A DNA stretch of 64,000 nucleotides, from NCBI GenBank assembly GCA_964383855.1, contig CAYLIP010000001.1:23325-87324 (forward strand). Reading direction: 5' to 3'. Of the stretch, positions 62,227-64,000 are shown in pieces (position 1 is the first letter of the stretch; every line of letters begins with the position of its first letter). The notes beneath the pieces are model-generated. The model was not told where the DNA came from. It saw nothing but the letters and a program-made list of their open reading frames with translations, and ran no database searches. The translations under genes and the position numbers were made by a program. This stretch comes from CAZHAC01 sp964383855. Lineage in GTDB: Bacteria; Chloroflexota; Dormibacteria; Dormibacterales; Dormibacteraceae.

Positions 62227-62961
62227 TCAGATGGGCGGCCAGGGCACCGACCAGGCCGACGAGGGCTGCGGAAAGCGCCAGCCGGGCGCCAGCGCGCGCT
62301 CCAGGCGGCGGCGAAAGGCGCCCACCTCCCGGGCGCTGAGCAGCTCGCGCAGGCACGCCGCGAGGGCCGCATCGGCCGCCACCCGCTCCAGGTGCCGGCG
62401 CAGCCGCGCCGGCGGACGCCGTCCGGCGAAGTCCCAGATCACGGTTCGCAGCTTGGTCTCGACGTGAAAGGTGAGGCCGTGGTCGATGACCCACACGCGC
62501 CCCTGCTCGTCGGCCAGGCAGTGACCGGACTTGCGGTCGGCGTTGTTGGCCAGGTAGTCGAAGAGGGCGACCTCCTCCCAGACCTCGGAGGCGATGCCCT
62601 CCGATTGGAAGAAGTGCCGGCGCCCGTCGGTCTCGATGAAGAGCTGGAGCGCGCCCACCCCATGCGGCCCGCTCTGGCGAACCACGGTAGGCGGCACCAG
62701 CGGCCAGCCGAGCGCCCTGGAGAGCTCGTAGGCGGCCACCTCGCGCCGGTACAGCGTGCCCTCGGGGAAGTCCCAGAGCGGCGACTCACCGGCCGCCGGC
62801 TTGTACACGGCGAGCAGCTCCGGCTGTGGGCCGAGACGGGCCAGGAAGGTGTAGTTGCTGGAGCCTCGCAAGAGGCCGAGCAGCTCGAGTTCGGGGAGAT
62901 CGCGCAGCTGCGCCTCGACCAGGGCGGCCGGCCGCCGCTCAGAAGATGGGCCGGTGTCCAT
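62227..62961 (-). CDS. SCO1664-family protein (PI3/4-kinase-like fold)
   Basis: 244-residue protein of the actinobacterial SCO1664 family. Kinase-like hallmarks are [18 protein letters not shown] (nucleotide-binding Lys), [32 protein letters not shown] (catalytic-loop Asp/Asn) and [11 protein letters not shown] (metal Asp), as in atypical lipid or HipA-type kinases. ATG 62961 overlaps the DUF3090 gene by 23 bp. The substrate is unknown. Confidence 0.83.
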   Translation of the reverse strand: MDTGPSSERRPAALVEAQLRDLPELELLGLLRGSSNYTFLARLGPQPELLAVYKPAAGESPLWDFPEGTLYRREVAAYELSRALGWPLVPPTVVRQSGPHGVGALQLFIETDGRRHFFQSEGIASEVWEEVALFDYLANNADRKSGHCLADEQGRVWVIDHGLTFHVETKLRTVIWDFAGRRPPARLRRHLERVAADAALAACLRELLSAREVGAFRRRLERALAPGWRFPQPSSAWSVPWPPI

Positions 62962-63451
62962 TGGAGGCGGGACAGGGGTGCCCCGAAGGGTCGATGGGCA
63001 GGCCGCAGTAGGTGCAGATCGCCCGGCCCGCCGAGAGCACGGCCTCGGCCTGCTTGGCGAAGACGCGCACCGTCGGCGCGCCCACCCAGAAGCGCGCGGT
63101 GGCCAGCTCGTCGGCGGGCTGGTCCTCGGTCTCGCCGGCTTCGCGGGCGACCACCACGAACAGCTGCCGGCTCTCGTGGTAGCCCAGGCCCAGCTCGCCG
63201 ATCCGCCAGTCGACCTCGGCGACCGCGGGGGGCGGCGCCACCGCGGTGGGGTCGAACCCACCCGAGAGGCCCTGGGCTTCGAGCAGCTGCTGGGCGCGGA
63301 CGACCAGGCCCTGGACGTGGAACTTCTCGCAGAGCAGGGTCGCTTTCTCCCCGTGGGACCCGGCCACGAGGAAGAACTCGCGCGCGCCCGGCTCGCCCCG
63401 AGCGGCCACGGCCAGCTCCTCGGCGGGGTCCAGCTCGAAGCTCTTGCTCAC
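62939..63451 (-). CDS. DUF3090 (SCO1665-family) protein
   Basis: 170-residue protein with [22 protein letters not shown] at the start and the terminal [16 protein letters not shown] cysteine motif (probable zinc site). It pairs with SCO1664 homologues in Actinobacteriota, as here, which suggests a joint function. The start is GTG 63451; an open frame upstream lacks conserved sequence. Confidence 0.83.
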   Translation of the reverse strand: MSKSFELDPAEELAVAARGEPGAREFFLVAGSHGEKATLLCEKFHVQGLVVRAQQLLEAQGLSGGFDPTAVAPPPAVAEVDWRIGELGLGYHESRQLFVVVAREAGETEDQPADELATARFWVGAPTVRVFAKQAEAVLSAGRAICTYCGLPIDPSGHPCPASNGHRPIF

Positions 63452-63579
63452 TTTCTGAACAGTGTCGCAGAGCGGCGTTTCGGGCCTTCCGGGGGTGGGA
63501 ACCATCAGTGAAGAAAACCAAGCACGGGCGCTGGCGCCCGGCACCACCGGAAATTCACCAAGAGCATCGGAGGAGCGAA

Positions 63580-64000
63580 TTGGCCAAAACCGTCGGCATC
63601 GATCTCGGCACGACGAACTCGGTCATCGCCGTCATGGAGGGCGGCGAGCCGGTCGTCATCCCCAACTCGGAGGGATCGCGAACCACGCCATCCGTGGTCG
63701 GGTTCACCAAGAGCGGGGAGCGGCTGGTCGGCAACCTGGCGCGGCGCCAGGCTGCGGTCAACCCACAGAACACGATCTTTTCCATCAAGCGCTTCATGGG
63801 CCGCCGCTACCCGGAGGTCGAATCGGAGCGGAAGATCGTCCCCTACGCCGTCAAGGCGGGTAAGGACGAGCGCGTGGTCGTCCAGGTCCCCAACGCCGAC
63901 AACAAGGAGTTCACGCCCGAGGAGATCTCGGCCATGATCCTCCAGAAGCTGAAGGCGGACGCCGAGGCATACCTGGGCGAGAAGGTCACCGACGCCGTGA
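63580..64000 (+). CDS. dnaK: DnaK, Hsp70 chaperone (5' part)
   Basis: First 140 codons of the chaperone, cut by the window edge. It starts at TTG 63580 ([19 protein letters not shown]), preceded by GGAGGAG at 63569-63575 (4 nt). The ATPase-domain phosphate motif GIDLGTTNS and [15 protein letters not shown] are diagnostic. The 128-bp upstream gap shows no CIRCE or HAIR operator; a GGGCGC-TG-GCGCCC palindrome lies at about 63527-63540. Confidence 0.97.
   Translation, partial: MAKTVGIDLGTTNSVIAVMEGGEPVVIPNSEGSRTTPSVVGFTKSGERLVGNLARRQAAVNPQNTIFSIKRFMGRRYPEVESERKIVPYAVKAGKDERVVVQVPNADNKEFTPEEISAMILQKLKADAEAYLGEKVTDAV

Noticed and set aside
63452..63579. CIRCE or HAIR heat-shock operator upstream of dnaK
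   Set aside because: Neither TTAGCACTC-N9-GAGTGCTAA nor the HspR inverted repeat is present; only a GGGCGC-TG-GCGCCC palindrome was seen.

Overview
The window is 64 kb of very GC-rich, gene-dense bacterial chromosome. It begins inside murD and ends inside dnaK. No gene-free stretch exceeds 300 bases. Gene order and families mix Actinobacteriota-like traits (small basic protein Sbp after ftsQ, SCO1664/DUF3090 pair, TANNNT -10 boxes 6-9 nt upstream of start codons, InhA-like FabI) with traits seen in Chloroflexota and their relatives. My best guess is a deep-branching Terrabacteria lineage such as Candidatus Dormibacterota (AD3) or a relative. This rests on gene content and is inference, not a phylogeny.

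Region 1 (1-18.9 kb) is the division and cell-wall cluster: murD-ftsW-murG-murC-murB-ddl-ftsQ-sbp. An opposite-strand insert (a lipoprotein glycosidase and nudC) is followed by ftsA-ftsZ, nrdR, an RraB-like gene, pgeF-yggS-yggT, a T-box leader, then ileS-lspA-rluD. sepF and divIVA, usually found around yggT in Gram-positive relatives, are absent. Most junctions are NTGA overlaps (ATGA, GTGA, TTGA and apparently CTGA), so translational coupling is the rule.

Region 2 (18.9-29.5 kb) is housekeeping: gmk, coaBC, a lipoprotein, priA, two TenA-family genes, a DinB-like gene, def-fmt-smpB, a TetR/R2-like diiron operon and the tmRNA gene ssrA.

Region 3 (29.5-50.5 kb) is mixed metabolism and envelope functions: a polysaccharide deacetylase, VOC enzymes, two acyl-CoA dehydrogenases, an acyl-CoA synthetase, an esterase, LOG and phospholipase D proteins, an amino-acid permease, a SCO1-TlpA double-thioredoxin protein beside ctaB, divergent tdk/sseA, fabI, an RNase H-like gene with a structured leader, and a histone-H1-like basic protein.

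Region 4 (50.7-64 kb) holds ftsE-ftsX-envC-like (control of septal peptidoglycan hydrolysis), a 42-bp tandem repeat between convergent genes, a beta-lactamase-fold serine hydrolase, a complete branched-chain amino-acid ABC operon on the minus strand, a secreted TIG-like protein, the DUF3090/SCO1664 pair and the start of dnaK.

The most noteworthy non-coding signals are a translational ileS T-box with two mutually exclusive hairpins, a set of leaderless promoters (including one -10 box shared by tdk and sseA), an intragenic terminator-like hairpin at the start of the RNase H-like gene, and the 42-bp minisatellite.
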